DNA of 64,000 nucleotides from Parapedobacter sp042666505 (GCF_042666505.1 NZ_JBHTDN010000011.1:62001-126000), one strand, 5' to 3'; numbered from the stretch's first letter, positions 8,654 through 17,790 are shown. The notes: generated by a model from the sequence alone, not told the origin. Numbers and translations are program-made.

Positions 8654-8657
8654 CCCC

Positions 8658-9200
8658 ATGCAAAAGTTATCCATGGATGAACTCGGGCGACCGTCTGTCG
8701 AAACATTCAAAACCCAGCCCAAACTTCCCGTTACGTTGGTGCTTGACAATGTACGGAGCCTGCATAATGTAGGCTCGGCTTTTCGCACATCGGATGCATT
8801 TGCCGTTGAACGGATCATTTTATGTGGAATCACCGGCCGCCCCCCTCACCGTGAAATTGAAAAAACCGCGTTAGGGGCTACACACTCGGTAGCTTGGGAA
8901 CACGTGTCCGACACCCTTGGTGCATTACGGCAACTCCGACAAGACGGATACCGGCTCATCGCTATCGAGCAAGCCAAGCAGAGCCTCTCACTCCAGCAGT
9001 TTATACCCACACAGACCGAAAAATACGCATTGATATTCGGAAACGAAGTACACGGTGTGGCCGACCAGGTGATGGAATTTATAGATACATGCATTGAAAT
9101 CCCCCAATCCGGCACCAAACATTCTTTGAACATCTCCGTATCCATCGGCATTGTGCTATGGGATATCTATGCGAAATGCTACCTTCCCAAAGCAGATTGA
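8658..9200 (+). CDS. TrmH/SpoU-family RNA 2'-O-methyltransferase
   Basis: A 180-residue SPOUT-class enzyme that would transfer a methyl group from S-adenosylmethionine to a ribose 2'-OH of tRNA or rRNA. The three SpoU motifs are visible: 'NVRSLHNVGSAFRTSDAF' (motif 1), 'ALIFGNEVHGV' (motif 2) and 'IPQSGTKHSLNISVSIGIVLW' (motif 3, cofactor-binding trefoil knot). It lacks the N-terminal substrate-binding extension of RlmB/TsnR, so it resembles short TrmH-like enzymes; the RNA target is unknown. Its TGA stop falls within a degenerate copy of the repeat that follows. Confidence 0.87.
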   Translation: MQKLSMDELGRPSVETFKTQPKLPVTLVLDNVRSLHNVGSAFRTSDAFAVERIILCGITGRPPHREIEKTALGATHSVAWEHVSDTLGALRQLRQDGYRLIAIEQAKQSLSLQQFIPTQTEKYALIFGNEVHGVADQVMEFIDTCIEIPQSGTKHSLNISVSIGIVLWDIYAKCYLPKAD

Positions 9201-9228
9201 ACACCTTGTGCATCGCTACCTCGGAAGG

Positions 9229-9413
9229 TTGAACACCGCTAAAAATAAACTCTTGTGAAAAACTCGCGAAGCGATCTCTTGAACACCGCTAAAAATAAAC
9301 ACTTGTGAAAAACTAGCAAAGCGATCTCTTGAACACCGCTAAAAATAAACTCTTGTGAAAAACTCGCGAAGCGATCTCTTGAACACCGCTGAAAATAAAC
9401 ACTTGTGAAAAAA
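9229..9413 (+). repeat. 50-bp tandem repeat, 3.7 copies
   Basis: Four direct copies start at 9229, 9279, 9329 and 9379, each opening TTGAACACCGCT; the last is truncated after ~35 bases. Copies 1 and 3 are identical, while copies 2 and 4 share the variant AAACACTTG, so a 100-bp dimer seems to have duplicated. A shorter decayed copy (TTGAACACC then TTGTG) begins at 9197 inside the stop codon of the preceding gene. Copies 1 and 3 contain the mini-hairpin TCGCGAAGCGA. The last copy supplies the -33 TTG of the sucD promoter. Confidence 0.9.
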
Positions 9414-9433
9414 CCCAATTTTACCTAAGTTTG
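9402..9433 (+). promoter_or_regulatory. sucD promoter
   Basis: CTTG (9402-9405) followed 20 bases later by TAAGTTTG (9426-9433) fits the Bacteroidota promoter. The -33 part lies in the last tandem repeat copy. The sucD ATG is 20 bases after the -7 element. Confidence 0.7.
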
Positions 9434-9453
9434 CGGTGCAAAAAATCAGAACC

Positions 9454-10332
9454 ATGAGCGTACTAGTAAATAAAGATTCCAAAGTAATCGTACAAGGTTT
9501 TACGGGCAACGAAGGCACCTACCATGCATCACAGATGATCGAGTATGGAACTCAGGTGGTTGGTGGCGTAACCCCCGGTAAAGGAGGCCAGACGCATTTG
9601 GATCGCCCGGTATTCAATACGGTGCAGGATGCCGTCGAAAAGACCGGCGCCAATGTATCCATCATCTTCGTTCCCCCTGCATTTGCTGCAGATGCGATCA
9701 TGGAAGCTGCTGCTGCCGGCATCGAAGTCATCGTCTGCATTACGGAAGGAATTCCTACCAAAGACATGATTCAGGTAAAGTCTTACCTAAGCGATAAAAA
9801 ATCTCGGCTAATCGGGCCGAACTGCCCAGGCATTATCACAGCAGACGAGGCCAAAATTGGCATCATGCCCGGTTTCATTTTTAAGAAGGGAAAAGTCGGT
9901 GTCGTCTCCAAATCAGGAACGCTTACTTACGAAGCGGTGGATCAAACCGTAAAAGCCGGGCTGGGTATCACGACCGCCATTGGCATCGGTGGCGATCCGA
10001 TTATTGGCACGACCACGAAAGAGGCCGTCGAATTGCTCATGAACGACCCTGAGACAGAAGGAATCATTGTAATCGGGGAAATCGGCGGGGGAATGGAAGC
10101 CGAAGCTGCCCGTTGGATCAAAGACCATGGCACAAAACCGGTTGTCGGCTTTATTGCCGGGCAAACCGCTCCTCCGGGACGTCGTATGGGGCACGCAGGA
10201 GCTATTGTTGGCGGCGCTGACGATACGGCTGCGGCAAAAATGAAAATCATGCGGGAGTGCGGCATCCGTGTGGTAGAATCTCCTGCAGAGATCGGCAAGG
10301 CAATGGCGGAAGAATTGGGTGTCAACGTTTAA
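9454..10332 (+). CDS. sucD: Succinate-CoA ligase (succinyl-CoA synthetase), alpha subunit
   Basis: A 292-residue TCA-cycle enzyme subunit that makes ATP or GTP from succinyl-CoA. It starts with the canonical MSVLVNKDSKVIVQGFTGNEG (ATG 9454; a GTG at 9436 also opens the frame but does not match the family). The CoA-binding Rossmann region includes 'GGVTPGKGG'. The catalytic phosphohistidine is His247 in 'RMGHAGAIVGG'. The beta subunit gene is not adjacent, which is common in Bacteroidota. It ends before a clear terminator. Confidence 0.97.
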   Translation: MSVLVNKDSKVIVQGFTGNEGTYHASQMIEYGTQVVGGVTPGKGGQTHLDRPVFNTVQDAVEKTGANVSIIFVPPAFAADAIMEAAAAGIEVIVCITEGIPTKDMIQVKSYLSDKKSRLIGPNCPGIITADEAKIGIMPGFIFKKGKVGVVSKSGTLTYEAVDQTVKAGLGITTAIGIGGDPIIGTTTKEAVELLMNDPETEGIIVIGEIGGGMEAEAARWIKDHGTKPVVGFIAGQTAPPGRRMGHAGAIVGGADDTAAAKMKIMRECGIRVVESPAEIGKAMAEELGVNV

Positions 10333-10368
10333 CAGGGTAATTTTCAATCAGAATATAAAATGGCTTTT

Positions 10369-10391
10369 AGGCACCTGTTAGGTGCCTTTTC
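10369..10391 (+). terminator. sucD terminator
   Basis: AGGCACC (10369-10375), a 5-base loop, GGTGCCT (10381-10387) then TTTT: a rho-independent terminator 36 bases after the sucD stop. Confidence 0.85.
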
Positions 10392-10394
10392 TAT

Positions 10395-10426
10395 TTTGCA
10401 TATACCATGCAAGTTGCCTAAGTTTG
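10395..10426 (+). promoter_or_regulatory. Promoter of the DtxR-family gene
   Basis: TTTG (10395-10398), 20 bases, TAAGTTTG (10419-10426). The ATG follows after only 5 bases, predicting a leaderless transcript. Confidence 0.7.
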
Positions 10427-10431
10427 TGATT

Positions 10432-11094
10432 ATGCTATCCGATACCGAGGAAAATTACTTAAAAGCCCTGCTCCGGATCACCGGCGAGCAAGGCAGTGGC
10501 GGCGAAGCTGGCACCAATCAATTGGCGGGACGACTAAATGTACGTCCGGCTACCGCCACCGATATGCTCAAGAAACTCAGGGAGAAACAGCTTGTCAATT
10601 ACGAAAAATACGGAAAAATATCACTCACCGATACCGGACGCGATCTAGCGGTTGCCATTATACGCAAACACCGGCTCTGGGAAACTTTTCTATTCGATAA
10701 ATTAGGATTCAGCTGGGATGAGGTACATGAGGTTGCGGAACAACTGGAACATATTAAATCTGACAAACTGGTGGAACGGCTGGATCGATTCCTGGGATTT
10801 CCCCAATTCGACCCACATGGAGACGCCATTCCAACGGCCGAAGGTGACTACGTCAATGAAGCCCGCCTCACGTTAACCGAAGCGACAGAGCAGCAATCCT
10901 ATATCATTATCGCTGTAAAAGATAACAGTCCGTCTTTTCTGCAATACGTCAGCGAAATCGGTATGAGCATACACAGCCAGGTCCATGTGATACAGAAATA
11001 TGCGTTCGATCACTCCATGGCGCTGGATATCGACGGCAAGACCGTCAATATCTCGGATAAGGTAGCGCAGAACATTTATTGCAAACCGGTATAA
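10432..11094 (+). CDS. DtxR/MntR-family metal-dependent regulator
   Basis: A 220-residue repressor. The ATG at 10432 gives the family N-terminus MLSDTEENYLKALLRI. The winged helix-turn-helix ('TNQLAGRLNVRPATATDMLKKL') is followed by the metal-binding dimerisation domain with 'IRKHRLWETFLFDKLGFSWDEVHEVAEQLEHI', 'FPQFDPHGDAIP' and a C-terminal SH3-like/FeoA-like domain. DtxR/MntR proteins bind Mn or Fe and repress metal uptake genes; which metal is not decidable here. It has its own promoter just after the sucD terminator. Confidence 0.88.
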   Translation: MLSDTEENYLKALLRITGEQGSGGEAGTNQLAGRLNVRPATATDMLKKLREKQLVNYEKYGKISLTDTGRDLAVAIIRKHRLWETFLFDKLGFSWDEVHEVAEQLEHIKSDKLVERLDRFLGFPQFDPHGDAIPTAEGDYVNEARLTLTEATEQQSYIIIAVKDNSPSFLQYVSEIGMSIHSQVHVIQKYAFDHSMALDIDGKTVNISDKVAQNIYCKPV

Positions 11095-11113
11095 GCGTTG
11101 CACACCGGGGCAT

Positions 11114-11128
11114 ATCAGCGAAGCTGAT
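11114..11128. other. Short hairpin ATCAGC-GAA-GCTGAT
   Basis: A perfect 6-bp stem closed by a GAA loop, in the 55-base gap before smpB. Its core GCGAAGC also occurs in the tandem repeats and in the susC/susD gap at 40.7 kb. Confidence 0.5.
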
Positions 11129-11149
11129 TCCCTGCAAAAAAAGAAAATC

Positions 11150-11605
11150 ATGGCATTCTCTTCAGATATCAATATCAAAAATAAAAAGGCCTTCTTCGAA
11201 TATCACATACTCGACACGTATGTGGCAGGTATCCGGCTTCTTGGCACGGAAATCAAATCCATTCGCGAAGGAAAAACCAACATCAACGATTCCTTTTGTT
11301 CGTTCTTCGACGACGGTCTCTATATCCGTAACATGCACATCGCAGAATACTCGCACGGATCGTTTTATAACCATGAGGCGAAACGGGACCGGCAGCTGCT
11401 CTTGACCAAAAAGGAACTCAAAAAATTGAAGACCAAAAGCGAAGAACGGGGATTTACCATTATTCCGTTGCGCATTTTTATCGGTAACCGGGGCTTTGCC
11501 AAAATCGAGATCGCACTGGCCCAGGGGAAAAAGGACTTTGACAAACGGGAAACCATAAAAGAGCGGGATACGAAACGGGAATTGGCGCGGGTAATAAAAG
11601 GTTAG
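11150..11605 (+). CDS. smpB: SsrA-binding protein SmpB
   Basis: A 151-residue RNA-binding protein needed for tmRNA-mediated ribosome rescue. Signatures are 'NKKAFFEYHILDTYVAGIRLLGTEIKSIREGK', 'NMHIAEYSHGSFYNHEAKRDRQLLL' and the basic C-terminal tail 'KDFDKRETIKERDTKRELARVIKG' that enters the mRNA channel. The length is standard. A hairpin with a GAA loop (11114-11128) precedes it. The tmRNA gene is not visible in this window. Confidence 0.97.
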   Translation: MAFSSDINIKNKKAFFEYHILDTYVAGIRLLGTEIKSIREGKTNINDSFCSFFDDGLYIRNMHIAEYSHGSFYNHEAKRDRQLLLTKKELKKLKTKSEERGFTIIPLRIFIGNRGFAKIEIALAQGKKDFDKRETIKERDTKRELARVIKG

Positions 11606-11612
11606 CACGACG

Positions 11613-13421
11613 TCAGTCTACGTCTACGCCGATTCCTTTTAAAAGTAACGACGCGTTGAAAATCGTGCATGCCCCTTCTTTTAGTTTATAATCAAAAAGC
11701 ATCTCGCCACTGCGCACCTGGATATCGAAGTGGAAATTATGTACCACGCCGGGATATTCATCGGCCAATTTCGCCAACTGAAGGTCGTGTGTAGCGACCA
11801 TGCCAACCCCGCGATAAGCGATTAGCTTTTTGATAATGGCTTTGGATCCACGGTATTTGTCGACCGAGTTGGTTCCTCGCAGCATCTCGTCAATAAGAAA
11901 AAATGTATCCGATTGGCTTTCCACCGTTCTCAGGACCGTTTGTATGCGATTCAATTCGGCCTTGAATGTAGAAGTACTTTCATTCAGCGAATCCGCAATG
12001 CGCATATAGGTAATCAAGTAGAAAACGGACACCCGCATCTCTTTACCGCAAATAGGTGCCCCGCAGAATGCCAGCACCGCATTGATTCCGACTGTACGAA
12101 GGAAGGTACTTTTACCGGCCATATTCGATCCCGTAATCAGGGCGATCCGGTGGCCGTCCATTTGGTAGTCATTGGGCACAGCATTTCTCACCGGAATCAG
12201 GGGATGTGCAAGTGCTTCCGCGGCAAAAAACGGGGTTTCGGTTTCCATAATTAGGGGGAACACCCATCCGGGGTGATTCCTTCGCAACGCTGCCAAGCTT
12301 CCCAACACTTCGAACTCAGCGACGGCATTAAACGCCTCGAGAACGTCCGTGCCGTACTTTTTACGCCACTCAATCAGTGCAAACACCTGCCTGAAATCCC
12401 AAAGGGCCGCCATGTTGAGTACGGCCCCCACCAACATGTTCAACCGATAATCCAGCCGATCGATCAGTGTGGCCAATTCCCTGAATATTACCGAAACGGG
12501 TGTATGGTTCTCGGCCGATCGCAAAGACAGACTCAGTTCCCTGCCACGCTCGCTCTGCCATGCTTTATTCTCGATCAATTCAAATGCCGCGGCAAACTCA
12601 CTTAATAGACGGCCCGCCCGGTCGGTCAATCCCGCTATCCGGTTTACTTTTCTGCCGTATCCAATGGCAGCCAACAGGTGCATAAGGGCGAAGAACAGAG
12701 CGACTCCCGAAAACACCGGAATGAACCCTGCGGCAATGATAAGCGTCGCCATCAGCCAAGGCACCGCTTTGACATACAGCCGCAAGCCCCGGTTGCCGAA
12801 CGGCGTATCAGAATTGCGCAAAAACTGCGCAAATTGATGCTTAAAATCTATCGGATGATGCAGGTTAAACCACAACCGGGACTGAAACTTCTGACACCAA
12901 TCCAGGTCATCTGCCAACTCTGCGACTGCCTGCTGCCGAACCTTGATATCGTCGGTACCCGCCGGTGCTGACAACCATCCAGCCAATGAGGCATTGGCTT
13001 GAGGGGTAGCCGCACGGTTAAGCAATGCAAAGAGCGACGAAGGTCCGAAAATATCCAGATCACCGCTGTAAGGATGGCGACTATCCATGTATGCCCGACC
13101 GTCAGAGTACCGATTAGGTTTCCCTTCCAAAAGGTCAATTTCATTTTGATTGACCGCCAGAAAACTCTCCAGCTCCACTTTCCGTTTTTCCAGCTTGCTC
13201 TGTCGCCATACCAATCCAGCAAACAGCACGATAACCGCAAAAAAAACTCCGGTTACCAATCCCACCTGCTCCGACTGCACAGCCATGAACAACGCTGCTC
13301 CGCCTCCGATAATCGCAGCAAGGCGCAGCAGCGAGTTACGATTAATGGATCGGCGCAAGCCAGCCAGCTGCGAATGGCTGTCCGTTATATTCCTATGATA
13401 TGCATCAAAAATATTTTCCAT
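11613..13421 (-). CDS. Membrane-anchored MutS-related ATPase
   Basis: A 602-residue protein with the MutS C-terminal ATPase domain: Walker A 'ITGSNMAGKSTFLRTVG', Walker B 'FFLIDEMLRGTNSVDK' and 'MVATHDLQLAKLA'. It lacks the mismatch-recognition N-terminus. Instead the N-terminal half has two pairs of hydrophobic segments (about residues 30-70 and 215-250), predicting membrane attachment. Such proteins are widespread in Bacteroidota; their role is not established and true mismatch repair is unlikely. The gene converges with smpB and lies 20 bases after pcm. Confidence 0.85.
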   Translation of the reverse strand: MENIFDAYHRNITDSHSQLAGLRRSINRNSLLRLAAIIGGGAALFMAVQSEQVGLVTGVFFAVIVLFAGLVWRQSKLEKRKVELESFLAVNQNEIDLLEGKPNRYSDGRAYMDSRHPYSGDLDIFGPSSLFALLNRAATPQANASLAGWLSAPAGTDDIKVRQQAVAELADDLDWCQKFQSRLWFNLHHPIDFKHQFAQFLRNSDTPFGNRGLRLYVKAVPWLMATLIIAAGFIPVFSGVALFFALMHLLAAIGYGRKVNRIAGLTDRAGRLLSEFAAAFELIENKAWQSERGRELSLSLRSAENHTPVSVIFRELATLIDRLDYRLNMLVGAVLNMAALWDFRQVFALIEWRKKYGTDVLEAFNAVAEFEVLGSLAALRRNHPGWVFPLIMETETPFFAAEALAHPLIPVRNAVPNDYQMDGHRIALITGSNMAGKSTFLRTVGINAVLAFCGAPICGKEMRVSVFYLITYMRIADSLNESTSTFKAELNRIQTVLRTVESQSDTFFLIDEMLRGTNSVDKYRGSKAIIKKLIAYRGVGMVATHDLQLAKLADEYPGVVHNFHFDIQVRSGEMLFDYKLKEGACTIFNASLLLKGIGVDVD

Positions 13422-13441
13422 CCGCTATCACTTGTTCCCTA

Positions 13442-14098
13442 CTACCACGCTTGGTCGCCTACCAACGGAACGAACCGAAACGTATCCAATTCAATCCGTT
13501 CGTATTCCTGCTCCCCAACACGAAGAATGGTCACCATTTTCTGCTCTTTTTCGCTTCCAACCGGTATAACCATCACCCCCCCTATTCGAATTTGCTTCAG
13601 CATAACATCGGGCACAAACGGTGCCCCAGCCGTGACCAGTATCTTGTCATACGGTGCATGTTCGGGTATCCCCTTGGAACCGTCGCCTAAGAAAAAGTGC
13701 GGCCTATACCCCATGTACGGCAGCACCCGGATGGTTCGATCGTATAAACTGCGTTGACGTTCGATCGTATACACGTCGGCGCCTAATTCAAGCAAAATAC
13801 AGGTTTGGTAACCGGAACCCGTCCCTATTTCCAACACCTTGTCCCCACGCTGGATATGCAGCAGCTCCGTCTGGTATGCAACGGTATAAGGCTGAGAAAT
13901 GGTCTGTCCATCGCCGATTGGAAAAGCAATGTCTTTGTACGCCTGGTTCCAGAAAGTTTCATCGAAAAAAAAATGCCGTGGAACCTTGCCGATGGCAGCC
14001 AGCACGTTTTTGTCCTCTATCCCCCGCCGTTTTAATAGCTCGACCAACTGCTTCCTCGCTCCCCGTTCACGGTAATTGTCAATAAACTTATATGCCAT
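13442..14098 (-). CDS. pcm: Protein-L-isoaspartate O-methyltransferase
   Basis: A 218-residue SAM-dependent methyltransferase that starts repair of isoaspartyl residues in aged proteins. The family signatures are 'VPRHFFFDETFWNQAYKDIAFPIGDGQTISQPYTVA' and the cofactor loop 'VLEIGTGSGYQTCILLELG', with 'DKILVTAGAPFVP' further on. Length and order match the family. A -7 element (TATTTTTG, minus strand 14113-14106) lies 7 bases before the ATG. It is followed closely by the MutS-related gene. Confidence 0.95.
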   Translation of the reverse strand: MAYKFIDNYRERGARKQLVELLKRRGIEDKNVLAAIGKVPRHFFFDETFWNQAYKDIAFPIGDGQTISQPYTVAYQTELLHIQRGDKVLEIGTGSGYQTCILLELGADVYTIERQRSLYDRTIRVLPYMGYRPHFFLGDGSKGIPEHAPYDKILVTAGAPFVPDVMLKQIRIGGVMVIPVGSEKEQKMVTILRVGEQEYERIELDTFRFVPLVGDQAW

Positions 14099-14105
14099 TA
14101 TGCTC

Positions 14106-14113
14106 CAAAAATA
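14106..14113 (-). promoter_or_regulatory. -7 element of pcm
   Basis: TATTTTTG on the minus strand ends 7 bases before the pcm ATG at 14098, so the transcript would have almost no leader. No -33 TTTG is seen at the right spacing. Confidence 0.45.
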
Positions 14114-14168
14114 CGTAGATTAGGTGAAAAATTTCTATTTTCGCAGGAGACAAATACGACTATTGCGG

Positions 14169-14906
14169 ATGAGGTATATTCTTTTAACGCTCTTATTGTG
14201 TTTCGGAGCTGGTCAGCTGTCCGCACAGGTAACGAGAATTGATACGGTGGATTACCCCGCTATCGTCGTCCCCAAGAAAAAGAGGTATCATTTCAACACA
14301 GATTATTGGTATACGATTGCCGTTCGCACGTATGCCTATGAGCAATTTCCACAGTTGCTTAACCAGCCTTCAGGCCAGCCTTTCCACACTTCTTATTTCA
14401 ATGGCCTATTATTCAAAATAAACGACAATCAAATCAGTTATCGGCTGCAGGCAGCCCATTTTAACAACGACATCGAGTTTGATAACGAGTGCGAGGGCTG
14501 TTTTCCCAAGGTAACGGGAAAATTGCAAAACACAGCGGTTAAGGTTGGGGCAGAAAAAAATCTGAATTATTCCCGGTTTCAGCCCTATTTTGGAGCAGAT
14601 CTGGGATTTATGGTCCAAAAGTTTAGCACCAAAGGATTTGAGAATTCTCCTGTATTTGCTGAAGACAATAAGAATGCCCTGTTATTTTCTCCTTTCGTCG
14701 GTGCAAAATTATACATTGTTCCACGGATAGCCGTCAGTGCCGAGGCCAATTTTAACATTGCGTATACCTACCAGAAAGTAAACAACTACAGCGACCATTC
14801 CTTTACCGGTGCGCCCAATCAAACAAAGCGTTACCGATGGGAGTATTTTTTTGGGCCTGTGGCAGCCGTCACGCTGCAATACAGCTTCGGTATACTCAAT
14901 CAATAG
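14169..14906 (+). CDS. Outer-membrane beta-barrel-like protein, function unknown
   Basis: A 245-residue exported protein. The ATG at 14169 gives a clean signal peptide (MRYILLTLLLCFGAGQLSAQ). The mature chain has alternating aromatic/polar strands ('TDYWYTIAVRTYAYEQFP', 'YFGADLGFMVQKF', 'PFVGAKLYIVPRIAVSAEANFNIAYTY', 'EYFFGPVAAVTLQYSFGIL') and ends in an aromatic strand, as in small outer-membrane barrels. A Cys pair sits in 'NECEGCFP'. No specific family was recognised. It converges with priA, overlapping its end by 7 bases. Confidence 0.65.
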   Translation: MRYILLTLLLCFGAGQLSAQVTRIDTVDYPAIVVPKKKRYHFNTDYWYTIAVRTYAYEQFPQLLNQPSGQPFHTSYFNGLLFKINDNQISYRLQAAHFNNDIEFDNECEGCFPKVTGKLQNTAVKVGAEKNLNYSRFQPYFGADLGFMVQKFSTKGFENSPVFAEDNKNALLFSPFVGAKLYIVPRIAVSAEANFNIAYTYQKVNNYSDHSFTGAPNQTKRYRWEYFFGPVAAVTLQYSFGILNQ

Positions 14907-17353
14907 GGATCTACATCTACCTGCACACGGACACCTCGGTTGGACTTGTGGCTTTCGAATTGTTGCAGGATGGCCTTAACCAATTCCTTTACCTTGCTTA
15001 CACTTGTGCCCACGCGCTCCACCTTAAGCAGGATGCTGAAAATGTAATGGTTGCGAACACGCCCTACCAAGGGGGCCTCAGGGCCTACCACCCGATGACC
15101 CAACGCTTCCCTTAACGAAGTTGCCAATCGGTAAGATGCATCGTGCGCAATCGGTTGTTCTTTATGCTTTACATCCAGCCGGAATAGCCGAAAAAAAGGC
15201 GGATAGGCATAATTCTTACGCTCGGCTACCTCCGCCATGAACATACCTTCGTAGTCGTTGGCGATCACCTGCTGGATAATGCGGTGATGGGGTGCATAGG
15301 ATTGGATGATAACCTTCCCATTGCTATCCCGGCGGCCCGCCCTTCCGCTGACCTGGGCCAGTAGCGAAAACGCGCGTTCATGTGCCCTGAAATCGGGGTA
15401 GTTAATCAAGCCATCGGCATTGATAATACCGATTATGCTTACGTTTCCGAAATCCAACCCTTTGGCGACCATCTGGGTGCCTACCAAAATATCGTAAACG
15501 CGCTCATCGAAGGCATTCAATACCCGATCAAAACCATGTTTCCCCCGCGTGGAATCCAAGTCCAGGCGACCGATACGCGCCTCTGGCAGCAATGTTTCCA
15601 GCTCCTCCTCCACCCTTTCAGTGCCGAAACCTTTGCTCTCTATATGTGTGGACCCGCAGGCGGGACACACCTGTATAGGATCTTCCGAAAATCCGCAATA
15701 ATGGCAATGTAACTTACCGCTGCTTTTGTGATAGGTCAGGCTGACATCACAGTGAATGCATTTCGCGATATAGCCGCAGGTTTTGCATTGTAAGAGCGGC
15801 GTGTGCCCGCGCCGGTTCTGGAAAAGAATGACCTGTTGTCGCTGAGCAACGGCGTTTTCCATTTCCTGAAGCAACGTATTGCTGAAATAGGAAGTCATAT
15901 TGCCCTTCCGGTTTTCCTCGCCGATATGCACGGACACAATATCAGGAAGCTTGGCTTCTCCAAAGCGCTGTTTCAATTCAACCAGCCCATATTTTCCCGC
16001 CCGGGCATTATAATAGCTTTCTACGGCAGGCGTTGCCGATCCCAACAACACCTTTGCACCGTGAATATGGCCAAGGTAAATGGCGGTATCACGGGCGTGA
16101 TAGCGGGGAGCCGGATCAAACTGTTTATAGGAGGTCTCGTGTTCCTCATCGACAACAATGAGCCCCAATGCGCGAAACGGCAAAAAAACGGCTGAGCGCG
16201 CCCCCACAATCACCTGGTACTCGTTATTGAGCACCTTGTTCCAGACTTCCGCACGCTCGTTATCGTTAAACCGCGAATGATAGACGCCTAATTTACCACC
16301 GAAATGTAGCCGTAGGCGCTCGGTTATCTGGGTAGTAAGTGCGATCTCAGGAAGTAAGTACAGCACATTTTTTTCCTGGGCTACCGCTTCTTCAATAAGG
16401 CGGATGTATACCTGCGTTTTTCCTGAGGCCGTGACGCCATGCAAGAGCACCACATCCTTTGCCGCAAACCGATCATTGACTTCGTCGAATGCCTTTAACT
16501 GGACGTCACTGAGCGTAAAGTCTCCTGTGAGTTCAACATCCTCACCGGCGAGACGGCTAACCGCACGCTCCTCAGCAATAAATATCCCCTTTTTAATCAA
16601 GGCAGTAATACTCGCTGAACCACATCCACTGGCTTCAAGGATATCGGCTTTGGTTATCCTGGAAAGGCGCCGATTCAATTGGAGGTATGCCAAAACAGCG
16701 TCTTGTTGTTTCGGAGCATTGCTAAGCATTTCCAGCAACAACTTTCGCCCCACATCATCGCCATAGTCGGCGTGCAGCGAAATAAAGGTCTTTAATTTGG
16801 GCTTGTATTTCGGAGCAATCTCCTCCGAAATCAGCACCAACCCCCTGTCGAACAGTCTTTTCAATATAGGAAATACCGTCTTTTGGCCAAGCAATTTAAC
16901 AATATCGCTTACCTTCAATTCCGGCGAGATCTCCAAGGCATCCAAAATCAGGAACTCTTTGTCATTAAGCGACGACCTATCCACCGAACTTACATCTGCG
17001 GCGATGATCCGTGTTTCGCTCGCCAGTTTTAAAGCGGCAGGCAAAGCCGCCTGCATGACTTCGCCGAGTGTACACAAATAATAAGCCGACATCCACTCCC
17101 AAAGACGAAGTTGGGCACGATCCACTACCGGACTCTCGTCCAGGATATCCAAGATATACTTTGCCTCATAACGTTCGGGCGCTTCATGGGTTATCTGATA
17201 AATGACCGCTGAATAGACTTTGTTTTTTCCAAACTGAACGATAACCCGCTTACCTACCGCTACCCTTGCATTCCACGCGTTGGGAACCCGATAGGTGTAG
17301 GTTTTGGAAAGGGCCAAAGGTAGCACCACCTCTACGAATAACGTAGTACGCAT
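14900..17353 (-). CDS. priA: Primosomal protein N' (PriA helicase)
   Basis: An 817-residue replication-restart DNA helicase. The ATG at 17353 gives the family start MRTTLFVEVVLPLALSKTYTYRVP. The helicase core has Walker A 'GVTASGKTQVY' and the DEAH-type box 'VVDEEHETSYKQ'. The zinc region carries eight cysteines in 'CKTCGYIAKCIHCD' and 'CHYCGFSEDPIQVCPACGS'. The helicase motif 'GTQMVAKGLDFGNVSIIGI' and 'QVSGRAGR' complete it. PriA loads the replisome at stalled forks. The start lies 47 bases downstream of the DUF423 gene on the same strand. Confidence 0.96.
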   Translation of the reverse strand: MRTTLFVEVVLPLALSKTYTYRVPNAWNARVAVGKRVIVQFGKNKVYSAVIYQITHEAPERYEAKYILDILDESPVVDRAQLRLWEWMSAYYLCTLGEVMQAALPAALKLASETRIIAADVSSVDRSSLNDKEFLILDALEISPELKVSDIVKLLGQKTVFPILKRLFDRGLVLISEEIAPKYKPKLKTFISLHADYGDDVGRKLLLEMLSNAPKQQDAVLAYLQLNRRLSRITKADILEASGCGSASITALIKKGIFIAEERAVSRLAGEDVELTGDFTLSDVQLKAFDEVNDRFAAKDVVLLHGVTASGKTQVYIRLIEEAVAQEKNVLYLLPEIALTTQITERLRLHFGGKLGVYHSRFNDNERAEVWNKVLNNEYQVIVGARSAVFLPFRALGLIVVDEEHETSYKQFDPAPRYHARDTAIYLGHIHGAKVLLGSATPAVESYYNARAGKYGLVELKQRFGEAKLPDIVSVHIGEENRKGNMTSYFSNTLLQEMENAVAQRQQVILFQNRRGHTPLLQCKTCGYIAKCIHCDVSLTYHKSSGKLHCHYCGFSEDPIQVCPACGSTHIESKGFGTERVEEELETLLPEARIGRLDLDSTRGKHGFDRVLNAFDERVYDILVGTQMVAKGLDFGNVSIIGIINADGLINYPDFRAHERAFSLLAQVSGRAGRRDSNGKVIIQSYAPHHRIIQQVIANDYEGMFMAEVAERKNYAYPPFFRLFRLDVKHKEQPIAHDASYRLATSLREALGHRVVGPEAPLVGRVRNHYIFSILLKVERVGTSVSKVKELVKAILQQFESHKSNRGVRVQVDVDPY

Positions 17354-17400
17354 ATCGGCATTACCTTCCGTAAATTCGAGCATGGCAAACGGAATAAGGT

Positions 17401-17790
17401 CTATCCCTTGTTTTTTATGGTGGCAATAAATAGGCCCGTCCACCCCAGAATGAAACACAATCCCCCCACCGGGGTTACAGGACCTAAAATGGTCGGCGCC
17501 CCGAAATCGGTGATTGAATAGGTACTCAAAAGATACAAGGACCCGGAAAACAACAAAATCCCCAAGGTAAACGTAACAAAGGAAAATCTGATGTAGCTGT
17601 TTTTTGCCCGTGAGAAAGTAGCTAAAAATAACAAAGCTACGGTGTGGTAAAATTGGTAATCGACTGCCGTCTCCCAGGTCTCCAGGTGGTCTTCACTGAT
17701 TTTGCCTTCCAAACCGTGAGCCCCAAAAGCTCCCAGTACCACAGCGGTCAGGCCAAAAAAGGAAGCGGTGAGTATAATCCGTTTATTCAT
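17401..17790 (-). CDS. DUF423 family membrane protein
   Basis: A 129-residue protein with four hydrophobic segments and the DUF423 signatures 'LGAFGAHGLEGKISEDHLETWETAVDYQFYHTVAL' and 'GTITPxGG'-like 'TPVGGLCFILGW'. The ATG at 17790 is used because it begins MNKRIILTASFFG, the usual start. DUF423 proteins are small inner-membrane proteins of unknown function. Probably co-transcribed with priA. Confidence 0.87.
   Translation of the reverse strand: MNKRIILTASFFGLTAVVLGAFGAHGLEGKISEDHLETWETAVDYQFYHTVALLFLATFSRAKNSYIRFSFVTFTLGILLFSGSLYLLSTYSITDFGAPTILGPVTPVGGLCFILGWTGLFIATIKNKG

Noticed and set aside
9229..9413. Tandem repeat considered as a CRISPR array
   Set aside because: Units are contiguous 50-bp copies without variable spacers and no cas genes are near.
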